Shown here piece by piece: positions 43,001 to 50,977 of a stretch of 64,000 bases of DNA (within the stretch, counting starts at the first letter, position 1; each line of letters starts with the position of its first letter). This DNA is from Glandiceps talaboti (Eukaryota; Hemichordata; Enteropneusta; Spengelidae): contig NC_135554.1 in NCBI RefSeq assembly GCF_964340395.1, positions 18,511,092-18,575,091 on the forward strand, in the 5' to 3' direction. Under the pieces are notes generated by a model. That model had not been told where the DNA came from. It searched no databases and saw only the letters and a list, made by a program, of their open reading frames with translations. A program made the position numbers and the translations under genes.

Positions 43001-45519
43001 GTAATGTAAAATCGTGTACTGTACCATCCATCACATTTAGTTCAGTTTTTTTTTTAAAAATGTAACACTACAATACTGAAATTAGTGTCTGTTGCTTTGT
43101 TGAAATATTGACCTAGTGATGTACATGTGTTTGCTAATCCACCCTTTGGTGTGGGTGTGTTGTCTTTGTAGATTTATTGAACCACTTCTCCATGTGGGAC
43201 CAGAACAATGACGATTTGGTGTTGTACGCTGACCTAAGTGGCTTTTTTGGACCAAGCCTGCCACCTGAGGAGTCTTTCAGGCCATATGACTTTGACCACA
43301 ATGGACAGTACGATAGAGATGAGTTGGCTGCAGCGATGGGTTTCATTGAGTCTCCTGTATCAGTTGATACACCCCAGCTACAGTCTTTACCGGAGCCAGT
43401 GGAGAACGTAGAGGCACAGGTTGTTGCAGGTATAGTTAGCAATTGAATGATGAACAAGTTGAAAGTTAGGAAAGCTTGTTTCACTGTTGCATCAAATGTT
43501 CTATCCACTCATAACTGTAATATGAAAGTCTAGTGATGTGCTGTATTTACTTCCATCACAAATTTTGATCCATCCATCCATCCATCCATCCATCCATCCA
43601 TCCATCCATCCATATATACATATATTTGTTCATACCTACACAGTTAAACCTACATACATGCATGTGAATACAATCAGATTTTTTATATCCTTTAGATAAT
43701 GAATCAGATAAGTGTATCTAACTGTACAAAAAAGTAAGATTTTACCTCTTGGCTTGAATCATGGTAATCTGTCTTTAATCTTGTTTCTTCAGTACTATCA
43801 ATGTGTCATTGTAACGACTATCATTGAATGTTTAATTAGTTCTCAAGAGCTGTATCTCTAGTCTAATGGGTGATTGATACTTTGTTATGGTGTACATTTG
43901 TAGCATGTTGTATTTGTCTACATTTCACATCATTTCAAAACTTTACCAGTTCATGTATGTCACACCTGACATGTACAGAAGATCCTTACAATCAGACTGC
44001 TACAGATGTGGGAGTGTGATTGTGTGGATCTGTTTCTGCACTTTGCTACATTCATTCATGACATCTGTGTACAGAAAAGCCAGGCATGTGTCCAGTGCTA
44101 CCACAGGGTGTTAGTGGTATTTGTATGGAGGCTTGTACAAGTGATGACAGTTGTGGTGGTGATACTAAATGTTGTTCAACTGGCTGTGGTCATCTGTGTA
44201 TGAAACCCACCCCTGAACCTGTCAAACCCACTGGTAGGTTCTTGCATTGTACATTGCATTTGTTCCTTATGTAATCACTTGTGGACATGTACAGCTAAAC
44301 CAGGCAGTGTTCACCTAGAAGACTATATATGTAACATGTACATGTACATTTACGAACAGAGTCGATCAGTTTGCCAGTTGGGGTTGTTATTTTGCTTGAT
44401 AAATAGCAGCACTTTTACAACTGAACACAGCTGTTGTAGAGGGGAGTGTAAAAAGCTGAATGAATGTAAACTAGACTCTCTCCTCAATCTTCTGTGTTTA
44501 GTAGTTCAAAAAGTGCACTTATCCAGCAAGTGAAACAACTACCTCAATTTGTTGAATGGTCAGCTTTGATCAATTTGATCCCTTACAATGCTGTGTCTGA
44601 ATATATTGAGATAGTCCCATCCAGGTTCCCAGGCCGTGTCTGTATATATTGAGACAGTCCCATCCAGGTTCCCAGGCCATGTCTGTATACATGCAGACAG
44701 TCCCATCCATGTTCCCAGGCCATATCTTTATATATGCAGACAGTCCCTTCCAGGTTCCCAGGTCATGCCTGCATATATACAGACAAGTTTACTCATTTGT
44801 ATAAGCCCAATATTCACCTCTTCACCTCGTATATATCTAGGTAAATTATTCATTTGACAATATATATGTAATATCTGGATTAAGAAAAAATAGGATTGAT
44901 TGTATGTTTTATTATTCCTTTCAAGTTAAAGTTGATAATTGTAGAGTAGGTAAGATCCTCCTCTGTAGTGGAAAAAAGTCATTGGCCTAGGGAGTCTTTT
45001 GCATGAATAGTCTGGCCTAGGGAGTCTTTTGCATGAAAAGTCTATGACATCTTAGGGATTAAATGTAATTTATTAGTCTTCTGACGACCACTCGCTGTTT
45101 TAGCTGTGTGTTCATGTACATGTAATCATGCTTTTGTCAAGTAAAAATGCCATGCAATATTCACAGTGAAGGGGTGTGATTTATTTTGTCATACATACAT
45201 ACATCACTGGTAGTTCTATTTTCATTGTTGTCTATGTTTTTTACATGGTCAGTAGCAACTGATGTTCAAGAAAGTAGATTATAAAAGCATCATAAAATGT
45301 CATCTGTAGTGTATCGTTTGACAAAAAATATTCTGATTTTGTGATAGTGATAACTGTACCAAAATTTGGTATTGCTTACTTCAAGAGTATTTTGTTCACT
45401 CCAAAGTTGAGCTCTGTAGTAAACTTAGGCATGGGTGTGGATATCAAGACGCATCTGTTTGTACTTTTACTATGACCTACTATTGTTCCTGTTCAGTATT
45501 GTATTTTGGCACTGTACAA

Positions 45520-45573
<54 letters not shown>

Positions 45574-47321
45574 CTATATGTCTCTGTTTGATGCCTATCA
45601 GAAGTCCAGGTAAATCCAGGTACATGTCCTGCAGCAGTTACTAGCAATATCAGATGTGGAGAGGAATGTAAAACAGACAGTGAATGTGGTACGGAAATGA
45701 AGTGTTGTGGCAATGGATGTGGACATCAATGTATGAAAGCTATCATAGAACCAGTTGAAGGTCTTGGTAAGTCATTTCCCAAAAAAGTATAAACCCCTCA
45801 AATAACTGGTTTCAATATACAGCCAAAAGCCTCCCAAGCAATGGTTCATGAGGGCTTGTGGGCTATATACAAAAACATGTCATGTTTGGTCGGTTATTTT
45901 GGAAGAGATTTTGTCACAGCTTGCCAACAGTTACAGAGATTATTGATGAGTCTTAATGTTATCTCAATAGAAATTATGAATATTAGTAAATTATGAATAT
46001 GTATGGACTAAGGTTATGATACTCGCCCCATCAAAATATCAATTCTCGCTACCTGCAATACAATTCTACACATCACAGTGGGGTCAAATGGAACGAAGTC
46101 GCGGGACAACGCGTTCTAATGTCGACAACTACACTTCCGGTCAACTATGCTAATACACAGGAATGTTTCTTTCCCATTTTCAGTTGTAGACATCTCTTGT
46201 AATTTTGCTCTGGAAAGATACTGTACATATTTAAATTTCCCACCTCTATAATCATATGAGCTTAAAACTTGCGTTTATCTTATTTGTTACAAATTAAACT
46301 GTTGGGAAGAAACATTCACGTGTATTGACATAGGCGACCGGAAGTGTAGGTGTCGACAAATGCAAGCGCGGTCGCGAGACTGCGTTTCATTTGACTCCTT
46401 AGCGATGCATAGAATTGTATTGCAGATAGCGAGAATTGAAAACAGTTGTCTTGTTTCTTTCGTGTGCCATGTAACTTGTTTAGAGAAGGATGATTAATAT
46501 TGATTTGACTGATTTGCAGAAGAAAAACCAGGAACATGTCCAGCTGTAGCAGAAGGGACAGTGGGTGTTTGTGTGGAAAGCTGTAAGAGTGATAATGATT
46601 GTACTGGAACAGGGAAATGCTGCTCTAATGGCTGTGGTCATATCTGTATGACACCCATTCAAGAACCAGTTGAAAACTCTGGTAAGTTACTGTAGATGTA
46701 AATGTACGCTCATTGACTGAATGCATGTGATGTAAAGTAAGACTTGATTACAAACTAGTTGATCGCCATTGTACATGGTGTAGTGCCTGCTGAATGGAGT
46801 CCAGTAATATGCCATAGTCCAGTTATTGGAAAAAACAAAGGGTTATATAGTTTGACCACTAGGAGTGCTATTCAGAAGCAGTTTTGGACCAGGAGTTGAG
46901 GGTCATGTTAGTTGAGTACGGTAGTCTCCTTTGAAAAAATCATTATTTTCTTTATCATTTTATAACTAAACTTGGTTGCAATCTCAACCGGTCAAAGCAT
47001 TCTGCTAAGTTCATGTCAGATCACATAAGTTTTCGGATTACTGTATGAAATTAGCCCCATTTCCATATACAGGTCACCCTCTTGCGACTTGTTTTGAAAA
47101 CAATTATATGTTGGTAACTGGAATATGGCGTGGTGTTACTAACATGTCTCTTTCAAGTGAAAAAAAACACTTCCTTCCACTGTCAAGTACAATTTAGCAC
47201 CTTGGAGTGTTCATACATTTCTTGTTATAATATAAATTGAGCAAAGAGTTCAAGCTATTGTTACCTAGCCATACAAATTGCTGTAGGAACAGTCCCTAAT
47301 ATATCTATGTAAAGTCTCAAT

Positions 47322-47409
<88 letters not shown>

Positions 47410-47443
47410 GCTGTGGCTGTGTGTCTGTGTGTGTGTCTGTCTA

Positions 47444-47512
<69 letters not shown>

Positions 47513-49445
47513 CTGTCAGCCATCATATGTGTCATGTACTTTTAGGGATGAGATCAGTAGTTCAATGTAGGATGAAAAATGAGATTCTTTTACTTAGGCC
47601 GCTTGTACGTCTGAGACAAACATCATTTCAAGTTTTGTTGCATTTTAACTAATCACTGAATGTTAGTCAACTTGTGTTCTGCAGTATACCAAGTTTCATC
47701 TGTTTCACTTGTCTAGTCACTTGTATGACTGTGTGTGTGTGTGTGGTGGGGGAGGTGTTGAGTATGAGTGGATGTGAGTGTGAATGTGGGTTTGGGGTGT
47801 GTGGTGGTATGTGTCACTACAAGTATGTGTGGCAAATAAAAAGGAGGTTGACATGAAGTAGTAGTTAATAGTCTGAATCATGTACAAAGTTACCAACTCA
47901 ACTCATTGAACTAATGTTGTGAAGCAAGACCAAGCTATGACTAACCATATCTATTTATTGCTTTATTTTTCATGCTGCATAGGAACCTCACGCTAGATAT
48001 AGTTTTATAGTTTCGCTGGTAAGCTTTATTCAAAACTTCATCTTTGTTAATCTCACTCAGTCACTTTATTTAATTTCACATGAATTTCCACGTTTTGTTA
48101 TGTATTAAAAGTAAAAAAGTAAATGACATTTTATTTTGATAGAAATTATTATATAAACATTTAGTTCTCATTCATTTTTTTTTTGTTCAACTTAGAAAAG
48201 GAGTCTTATAGTGATTCTAAGTTTAGAGTTGTACATTCTTCTCTGGATATCACAAAATGTAGTTTGAGAACGCTTACACCCACCTCATTTGCATGTTTCA
48301 TATTTCATGTTGCACATTTCCATTGGGTTTTTTTCCATTGCATGTGTATGTTTTTTCGCCATGATTGGGTACAGTTTGTTGTCGGCATGCAGCCAACATT
48401 TGTTTACATTACATGGTTAATTGGCAAGATTTCAATTGTTTTTCCACCAATGGGAAGGTGTTAGCGTTTGTAGTCACACACATTAGACTCTCCGATCACA
48501 GCCTGGCTACTTTCATTAAGTTGTCTGTTCATATGAGTTTGACCAATTTCTATATTTGTAAGGTCTATCGCATTATACAGTGCGCCCTCAATGGTTACTT
48601 TTTAGTTTCCACAAATGGTGAGAGTCCACTCATTGCAAATATAACCACATTTACAGTGAGTGAGCTTATGTGCCATTTGAAGAAGTTCTTTAGTAGCCTT
48701 AGAGGGGGGAGTACTGTATAGTACAAGGAGATTGGTTAATACTAAATGGTCAAACTGATGTACAACTTATGAATTTCTGCAAATGTCGAAAGCCCATTCA
48801 GTGAGAAAATAGCCATTTTCGCAGTGAGTGGGCTTTCACCATTTGAAATTGTTAAGTAACCATAGATGATGTACCATATTGTGCAAGGTGATTGGTCATA
48901 GCAAATGGTCAATATAACCATTAACAGACAATGTAGTGAAAATAGCCAGAGAAGTGCAATCCTCATTGAAAATCTCTTCCTGTAAGTTTGATATTTGACA
49001 TGAAACTTGCGTAGTCATTAAAATGACTCCCCAACTTGTGAATTGTAGCAAAATCTTTATGTTCAGCAATGTAGTCTAATCATTCAGTTATAAAAACAGA
49101 TATTTCCAATCATGCAGCAACTGATAACAGCAAAACACTGCTGCTGTTTTACTGCTAAAGAAAGTTTTGTCTTCCATGTATTTTTGGGCTTCTGCCTTCA
49201 TAACACTTTGTCATGTTTTTGTTTTCCACTTCTCAGCTTCAACTGTGAACAACAGAGGACAGGAGTCAAGGTATCCTCAGAGCAATCCTGGGTATCCTCA
49301 AAACAAGCCGGCTTACCCAGGGAACAAACCGGCCTTCCCAAACTTCCCTCACTTCAATCGACAAGATAAAGATAAAGTGAAAGAGTGGCAGCAGAAATAC
49401 AACCAATACAAAGGAAAAATGCCACAGCCTAATAAACCAGTTTGA
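12222..49445 (+). CDS. EFCAB14: EFCAB14-like membrane protein with C-terminal WAP domains (16 exons)
   Basis: Sixteen exons joined at consensus GT..AG sites with matching phases give a 904-residue protein. In order: basic cytosolic N terminus starting MKKRKEL (1-65); one membrane span ending GLVWM (about 66-87); discontinuous coiled coil (about 88-490) with a conserved core containing [14 protein letters not shown]; a Pro/Asn/Thr-rich linker (about 493-575); the ISLPG motif; two EF-hands, the first degenerate (597-608) and the second canonical ([12 protein letters not shown], 627-638); three WAP domains (679-715, 735-770, 788-824), each with eight cysteines; and a YPxNKPA-type tail. The N terminus, span, coil core and ISLPG/EF-hand block match what I know of vertebrate EFCAB14, a poorly characterised single-pass protein of about 500 residues ending after the EF-hands. 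The WAP block is an extension. Disulfide-rich WAP modules imply that everything after the span is luminal or extracellular. The molecular function is unknown. Confidence 0.85.
13389..13537 (+). CDS. EFCAB14: EFCAB14 exon 2 (membrane span)
   Basis: It encodes residues 56-104: a cysteine-bearing pre-membrane segment ([10 protein letters not shown]), the span [17 protein letters not shown], and the first coil residues. The acceptor is CACACAG|G; a second in-frame acceptor (GCCAG|G) nine bases downstream would remove three residues. The donor is AAAG|GTAAAT in phase 1. Confidence 0.85.
16508..16580. repeat. Short minisatellite, about 2.5 copies
   Basis: Units resembling GTACAGTACCACTAGCACC recur roughly every 32-38 bp within intron 2. 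Confidence 0.5.
18557..18715. repeat. Imperfect AATGT/CATGT pentanucleotide repeat
   Basis: Runs of TAATG, with CATGT and CAATGT variants and TACATGTA interruptions. Confidence 0.7.
19800..20285 (-). mobile_element. tRNA-derived SINE-like element
   Basis: On the minus strand, from about 20285 downwards, the sequence reads ACATAGTGGTTAGAGATCTGG (A-box-like) and then GGGTTCAAATCCC (a good RNA polymerase III B box) about 35 bp later, as in a tRNA gene. The acceptor-stem halves do not pair, so it is not a functional tRNA. A nonhomologous body continues to about 19800. A 73-codon minus frame over the body (19983-20204) is treated as chance. The SINE family is not identified. Confidence 0.55.
20456..20570. 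mobile_element. Foldback MITE, diverged relative of family 1
   Basis: It opens with TTATTCC, followed by TTTTTCTTCATTTTTAGCCA, and closes with the inverted TGGCTAAATGAAGAAAAC and GGGAATAA. This matches the end structure of the family 1 elements. Confidence 0.5.
22795..22888. repeat. Poly-C tracts and (CA)n microsatellite
   Basis: Two C-runs (near 22808 and 22842) lead into about 15 CA units. The low-complexity open frames on both strands are not genes. Confidence 0.9.
25023..25056. repeat. (GT)n microsatellite
   Basis: Seventeen or so GT units inside intron 2. Confidence 0.9.
26887..26932. repeat. Near-perfect 46-bp hairpin palindrome
   Basis: GTCATAAAGTGGTCATATTA and its inverted partner TAATATGGCCACTTTATGAC are separated by a few bases. 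The word GGCCACTTTA reappears at the end of the 28080-28429 foldback. Confidence 0.6.
27015..27150. mobile_element. Foldback MITE, family 1, copy b
   Basis: It starts TTCCCCAATATTTTTC. Its interior (GAGTGACCTAAGGGGCC and AACCCTTAGGTCAC) is inverted relative to copy a. It ends ATTGAAGAATAAC. Confidence 0.65.
27603..27812. mobile_element. Foldback element with about 28-bp inverted ends
   Basis: GAGCAGATAAATTTTTTCTA / ACTACCT at 27624 is matched in inverted order by AGGTAGTTAGAAAAAATGGA / TCTGCTC at 27767-27794. Weaker TACATGTA-rich extensions lie on each side. The interior has a small hairpin, GGCCATCAGGCC. Confidence 0.6.
28080..28429. mobile_element. 350-bp foldback element
   Basis: The left end (GGCCATATGGATGAGGATTG) and right end (CAATCCTTATCCATATGGCC) are inverted copies. 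The pairing continues inwards through TTTTGGATTTTTAA / AATCCAAAATCC and ATCATGGCTGCTTCCTA / TAGGAAGCCATGAT. No coding sequence. Confidence 0.7.
29672..29820 (+). CDS. EFCAB14: EFCAB14 exon 3 (coiled coil)
   Basis: Acceptor TTTTGTTACAG, donor CACAG|GTAAGT, phase 1 to 0, residues 106-154. Heptad-like runs such as [15 protein letters not shown] support a coiled coil. Confidence 0.8.
30170..30268 (+). CDS. EFCAB14: EFCAB14 exon 4 (conserved coil core)
   Basis: A 99-nt phase 0-0 exon, residues 155-187. It contains [18 protein letters not shown], which parallels a well-conserved block (SAADLISLP..VEGLQ) that I recall from the vertebrate protein. Confidence 0.85.
30505..30627 (+). CDS. EFCAB14: EFCAB14 exon 5 (coiled coil)
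   Basis: A 123-nt phase 0-0 exon, residues 188-228, beginning [16 protein letters not shown]. The donor is ACAG|GTAAGC. Confidence 0.8.
30725..30792 (-). promoter_or_regulatory. Cluster of nuclear-receptor-like direct repeats
   Basis: On the minus strand, AGGTCAAAGGTCA (a perfect DR1) lies at 30725-30737. Two copies of AGGTCAAAAGGTCA (DR2 spacing) lie at 30750-30763 and 30779-30792. They are within a low-complexity tandem repeat in intron 5, so they could be binding sites or merely repeat units. Confidence 0.3.
33299..33447. mobile_element. Foldback MITE, family 1, copy c
   Basis: It starts ATTCCCCAATGG and ends AAGAAAAATATGAGGAAT. Its interior GCCCCTTAGGTCACTCA is shared with copy a. It lies in intron 5. 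Confidence 0.65.
33626..33856 (+). CDS. EFCAB14: EFCAB14 exon 6 (Thr/Pro/Ala linker)
   Basis: A 231-nt phase 0-0 exon, residues 229-305. A short coil start (ERLDSIEL) is followed by a low-complexity [12 protein letters not shown] segment and then another helix. The acceptor is ATCACAG, the donor CAG|GTAGAT. Confidence 0.8.
34546..34731 (+). CDS. EFCAB14: EFCAB14 exon 7 (coiled coil)
   Basis: A 186-nt phase 0-0 exon, residues 306-367, with [19 protein letters not shown] and a C-terminal helix ending DDLHQL. One NDT sequon is present. The donor is CTG|GTAAGT. Confidence 0.8.
35267..35401 (+). CDS. EFCAB14: EFCAB14 exon 8 (coiled coil)
   Basis: A 135-nt phase 0-0 exon, residues 368-412, with two NxT/S sequons (NIT, NVT) and the heptads [15 protein letters not shown]. 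The donor CAG|GTTTGT is weaker than the others. The next intron carries the retrotransposon. Confidence 0.75.
36208..37359 (+). pseudogene. Retrotransposon ORF, 5' part: 2A-like motif, two PHD fingers, endonuclease start
   Basis: This is the first 383 codons of the retrotransposon frame. A hydrophobic stretch (about residues 101-110) precedes a 2A-like GDINTNPGP (112-120). Two PHD-type zinc fingers follow (about 121-173 and 210-265), the first opening CSVC with CDEC..WIH..C, the second opening CVHC with CDQC..WIH..C. The endonuclease domain then begins ([17 protein letters not shown], containing the metal-binding N and E residues). Translation would stop at TAA 37357 inside the endonuclease; the same frame continues directly beyond it, so the stop looks like a point mutation rather than a natural ORF boundary. 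PHD or related zinc fingers in ORF1 are known in CR1-type elements. Confidence 0.8.
37360..39963 (+). pseudogene. Retrotransposon ORF, 3' part: AP endonuclease and reverse transcriptase
   Basis: Continues in the same frame after the stop codon. Endonuclease signatures YRPP, LGDFN (438 in whole-frame numbering) and SDH (504) are intact. The reverse transcriptase has the expected blocks: an ARVKPLFKK-type start, [33 protein letters not shown] (about 941) and the catalytic YADD (971; DNA 39118-39129). A C-terminal helical region ends at 39963. An ATG-initiated frame could start at 37396 but would lack half the endonuclease. The GVPQGS-LGP..F and YADD blocks fit the CR1/L2/Rex group; the exact clade needs a tree. 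Confidence 0.85.
40330..40567 (+). CDS. EFCAB14: EFCAB14 exon 9 (last coiled-coil exon)
   Basis: A 238-nt exon, phase 0 to 1, residues 413-491. It has an Asn-rich start ([16 protein letters not shown]) and then helix ending [11 protein letters not shown]. The acceptor TTCACAG lies 100 bp after the retrotransposon tail. The donor is GAAG|GTGAGT. Confidence 0.8.
41711..41917 (+). CDS. EFCAB14: EFCAB14 exon 10 (Pro/Asn-rich linker)
   Basis: A 207-nt phase 1-1 exon, residues 493-560. Low-complexity [16 protein letters not shown]-type sequence lies between the coil and the EF-hand block. The acceptor is TGTATAG, the donor GGAG|GTAAGG. Confidence 0.75.
42401..42481 (+). CDS. EFCAB14: EFCAB14 exon 11 (ISLPG motif)
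   Basis: An 81-nt phase 1-1 exon, residues 562-587, ending [12 protein letters not shown]. This matches the conserved ISLPG..S.EDL lead-in to the EF-hands in EFCAB14. Confidence 0.85.
42672..42846. mobile_element. Foldback MITE, family 2, copy b
   Basis: It shares ATTTGAC, CCAAGATTTGGTGTTC, GGTGGTGACTCAC and TCATTTTGACCCACAGCA with the copy at 6903-7066. Its inverted ends (TTTGCCTCCAAGCC / AAAGGGCGTACTG) are more decayed. It lies in intron 11. Confidence 0.55.
43172..43429 (+). CDS. EFCAB14: EFCAB14 exon 12 (two EF-hands)
   Basis: A 258-nt phase 1-1 exon, residues 589-673. EF1 loop [12 protein letters not shown] (597-608) has Asp at position 12 and no Gly at 6, so it may bind Ca2+ weakly or not at all. 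EF2 loop [12 protein letters not shown] (627-638) is canonical. The vertebrate protein ends just after this block. Here the frame continues through a [20 protein letters not shown] linker to a donor, GCAG|GTATAG. Confidence 0.85.
43567..43612. repeat. (ATCC)n microsatellite
   Basis: About eleven ATCC units in intron 12. Confidence 0.95.
44075..44233 (+). CDS. EFCAB14: EFCAB14 exon 13 (WAP domain 1)
   Basis: A 159-nt phase 1-1 exon, acceptor TGTACAG, donor ACTG|GTAGGT. Eight cysteines at 679, 690, 694, 700, 706, 707, 711 and 715 fit the WAP pattern, including the [11 protein letters not shown] core. WAP domains are four-disulfide modules known in protease inhibitors and antimicrobial or matrix proteins. 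Confidence 0.85.
44400..44475 (+). pseudogene. Possible decayed WAP exon remnant
   Basis: A stretch containing TGTAGAGGGGAGTGTAAAAA and GAATGAATGTAA resembles the CxxxCKxDSEC part of WAP exon 14, but has no intact CC..C..C core and no splice sites. The similarity is short and could be chance. Confidence 0.2.
44591..44786. repeat. 43-bp minisatellite, about 4.5 copies
   Basis: Units of the form GTCTGTATATATTGAGACAG plus TCCCATCCAGGTTCCCAGGC recur every 43 bp with point changes, in intron 13. Confidence 0.85.
44980..45043. repeat. 31-bp direct duplication
   Basis: GGCCTAGGGAGTCTTTTGCA followed by TGAA-AGTCT occurs twice in tandem. Confidence 0.7.
45525..45573. repeat. (GATT)n microsatellite
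   Basis: About twelve GATT units, ending 30 bp before the acceptor of WAP exon 14. Some of the pyrimidine-tract region is therefore repeat-derived. Confidence 0.95.
45602..45766 (+). CDS. EFCAB14: EFCAB14 exon 14 (WAP domain 2)
   Basis: A 165-nt phase 1-1 exon. The eight WAP cysteines are at 735, 745, 749, 755, 761, 762, 766 and 770, with the core [11 protein letters not shown]. The acceptor is CCTATCAG; a later AG (GTCCAG) six bases in would keep the frame. The donor is CTTG|GTAAGT. Confidence 0.85.
46040..46438. mobile_element. 400-bp foldback element with about 135-bp arms
   Basis: The left arm begins CAATTCTCGCTACCTGCAAT and the right arm ends ATTGCAGATAGCGAGAATTG. The inversion extends through CAAATG / CATTTG, GTCGACAACTACACTTCCGG / CCGGAAGTGTAGGTGTCGAC and GAATGTTTCTTTCCCA / TTGGGAAGAAACATTC. 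Arms are imperfect. It lies in intron 14 and has no ORF. Confidence 0.8.
46520..46681 (+). CDS. EFCAB14: EFCAB14 exon 15 (WAP domain 3)
   Basis: A 162-nt phase 1-1 exon. Cysteines at 788, 799, 803, 809, 815, 816, 820 and 824 give a complete WAP set, core [11 protein letters not shown]. It is closest to WAP1 (shared KPG.CP, GCGH.CM), which suggests internal exon duplication. Confidence 0.85.
47322..47512. repeat. Compound (GT)n microsatellite
   Basis: Two GT runs of about 80 and 65 bp are separated by a GGCTGTGGCTGTGTGTCTGT spacer. They create long Cys/Val and His/Thr frames that are not genes. Confidence 0.95.
48560..48935. repeat. Pair of hairpin repeats in intron 15
   Basis: Two related units (48611-48680 and 48778-48848) each hold an inverted motif; in the second, AAAGCCCATTCAGTGAGAAA pairs with GCAGTGAGTGGGCTTT. 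Outer GGTTACTT / AAGTAACC and ATTGGTTA / ATTGGTCA motifs suggest a larger foldback or two nested elements. Confidence 0.5.
49237..49445 (+). CDS. EFCAB14: EFCAB14 exon 16 (Pro/Asn/Lys tail, stop codon)
   Basis: The acceptor CCACTTCTCAG completes an Ala codon. The exon encodes residues 837-904 and a TGA. It starts with short tandem units ([28 protein letters not shown]) and ends with a charged helix ([18 protein letters not shown]). I recognise no domain here; the last residues PQPNKPV do not form a known retention signal. Confidence 0.8.
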
Positions 49446-50945
49446 AAAGATTTAGTTTTATTGTCACAATTTTGTATAAAAATGATAATATGCATAGGTA
49501 GATTTTGTATACTTTTAAAAAAAACTAATCCTAAATAGACACTGCAGTGCAGATTGGCTGGGAAACCCTTACAGGTTTGTTGTGACATTGCTCCAGTTAA
49601 GTGATCGCCGATATACGTTGACCCTTTTTATGCTTTTATGCTTTGACACTTGATCAATGTTTTTCCAAATCTCTTAAAATCAGGCAAATGGTTAATATAT
49701 TCTTATGTGTAAAGTGTCACCTTTTTGGCTGTACTATTGGCAGTTATGCCAAGTCAGATTTATCAGTGTAATATTTGATATTCTATGTGTTGAAAACAAA
49801 AGTTAATTCCAACAGTGGAAACTTTCAGCTAACTAAGATAGACACAAACCAAAACTTCTGTTACAACATGTTGGTATAAACTATTAAATTGATGTTGGTT
49901 TTAATCACACTCACAGTAGGGTGGCATTTCTGATGACTTTTCTTGATCTTGCAGTGTACATTTTTGAGAGACTTCTAATTTTTACACTGTCTTGATTACA
50001 TTTTCTGTGCAACGAAGCACCGCTATCACTCACTAAGTTTTGTATATACTACCACATCAAACTAGTTTTAGTTTTTGTCTATCTCTGTAAACTGAAAGTA
50101 TGGTTTCCATGGCAGTACATGTACTACGTTTCTTGGTTCTTTAGGACAGTAGAGGAGTTGATTGCCTACTGTCAAATACAAACTGAAATCATAAGCTGTA
50201 CTGTAATTATTCAGAAAGCCTTGATATATCATTCCTTTGTACTTAACATTTAAAAAAAAAATAACTTTTCAAAATCTTGTACATTCTCTATGTTGTTCAT
50301 AGATGTTTGAAATCAGAGGTGCTTGCTAGAGTAACAAATCTGTGATGATGTCAACCTCAAAATTCTGTTCATATCATGTACGTATGTCTGGATGTGGTTC
50401 AAACAGTACAGTGGTTTTTGTGTGTACCTTATTTCTGATAGTTGTGCTTGTCAGATAGTCAAGGCTTGACAAATTATATTTTGGTGAAAGATGAAATGAC
50501 ATGTGTGACATATTATTCTGTAGATGTAAAAAAAAAAGACGATACCCGTTGTAATCTTCTGTGTGTGCAAATTGCAGAAACGTCCCAGGAATTATGAAAA
50601 AAAATAGAAACTATATATAAAATAGTATTAGATATTATTGTTGCAGAAATTGGAATTACATGTAAAGTATGGATATATCAAAAGTACAGAAGACCAAAAA
50701 AAAAAAAGATGTGTATTGATAGACACAGTTTTACAGCAAAATTTACATCTTCTCATGTATAGTGATATGTTATGTTCTGTTATATGTAGTCTTTTGTTTT
50801 AGTTTTTTATCTAATATTCAGATGGCTAATAGATGTCTGTGTACTAGATGTATGCACTGATAATAACAATGTATATTCTAGGGTTTTTTAGCGCAACTGA
50901 ACTGAGGTTCAGTTTGCTTTAGGCAACAGGTTTTGTCTGTCTGTC

Positions 50946-50977
<32 letters not shown>

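Noticed and set aside
44591-44786. Evenly spaced repeats that could suggest a CRISPR array
   Set aside because: Repeat units are contiguous without unique spacers, and the genome is eukaryotic; it is a minisatellite.
47317-47652. Overlapping open frames of Cys/Val and His/Thr repeats
   Set aside because: They are translations of a (GT)n microsatellite in all frames.
47983-48020. Possible alternative last exon after CTGCATAG
   Set aside because: Joining exon 15 here gives only four residues before a stop; possible but unsupported.
48183-48721. Possible extra exon after a T-rich tract (acceptor TTCAACTTAG, frame EKESYSDSK)
   Set aside because: The phase would fit, but there is no suitable donor, composition is noncoding and the frame runs into a repeat.
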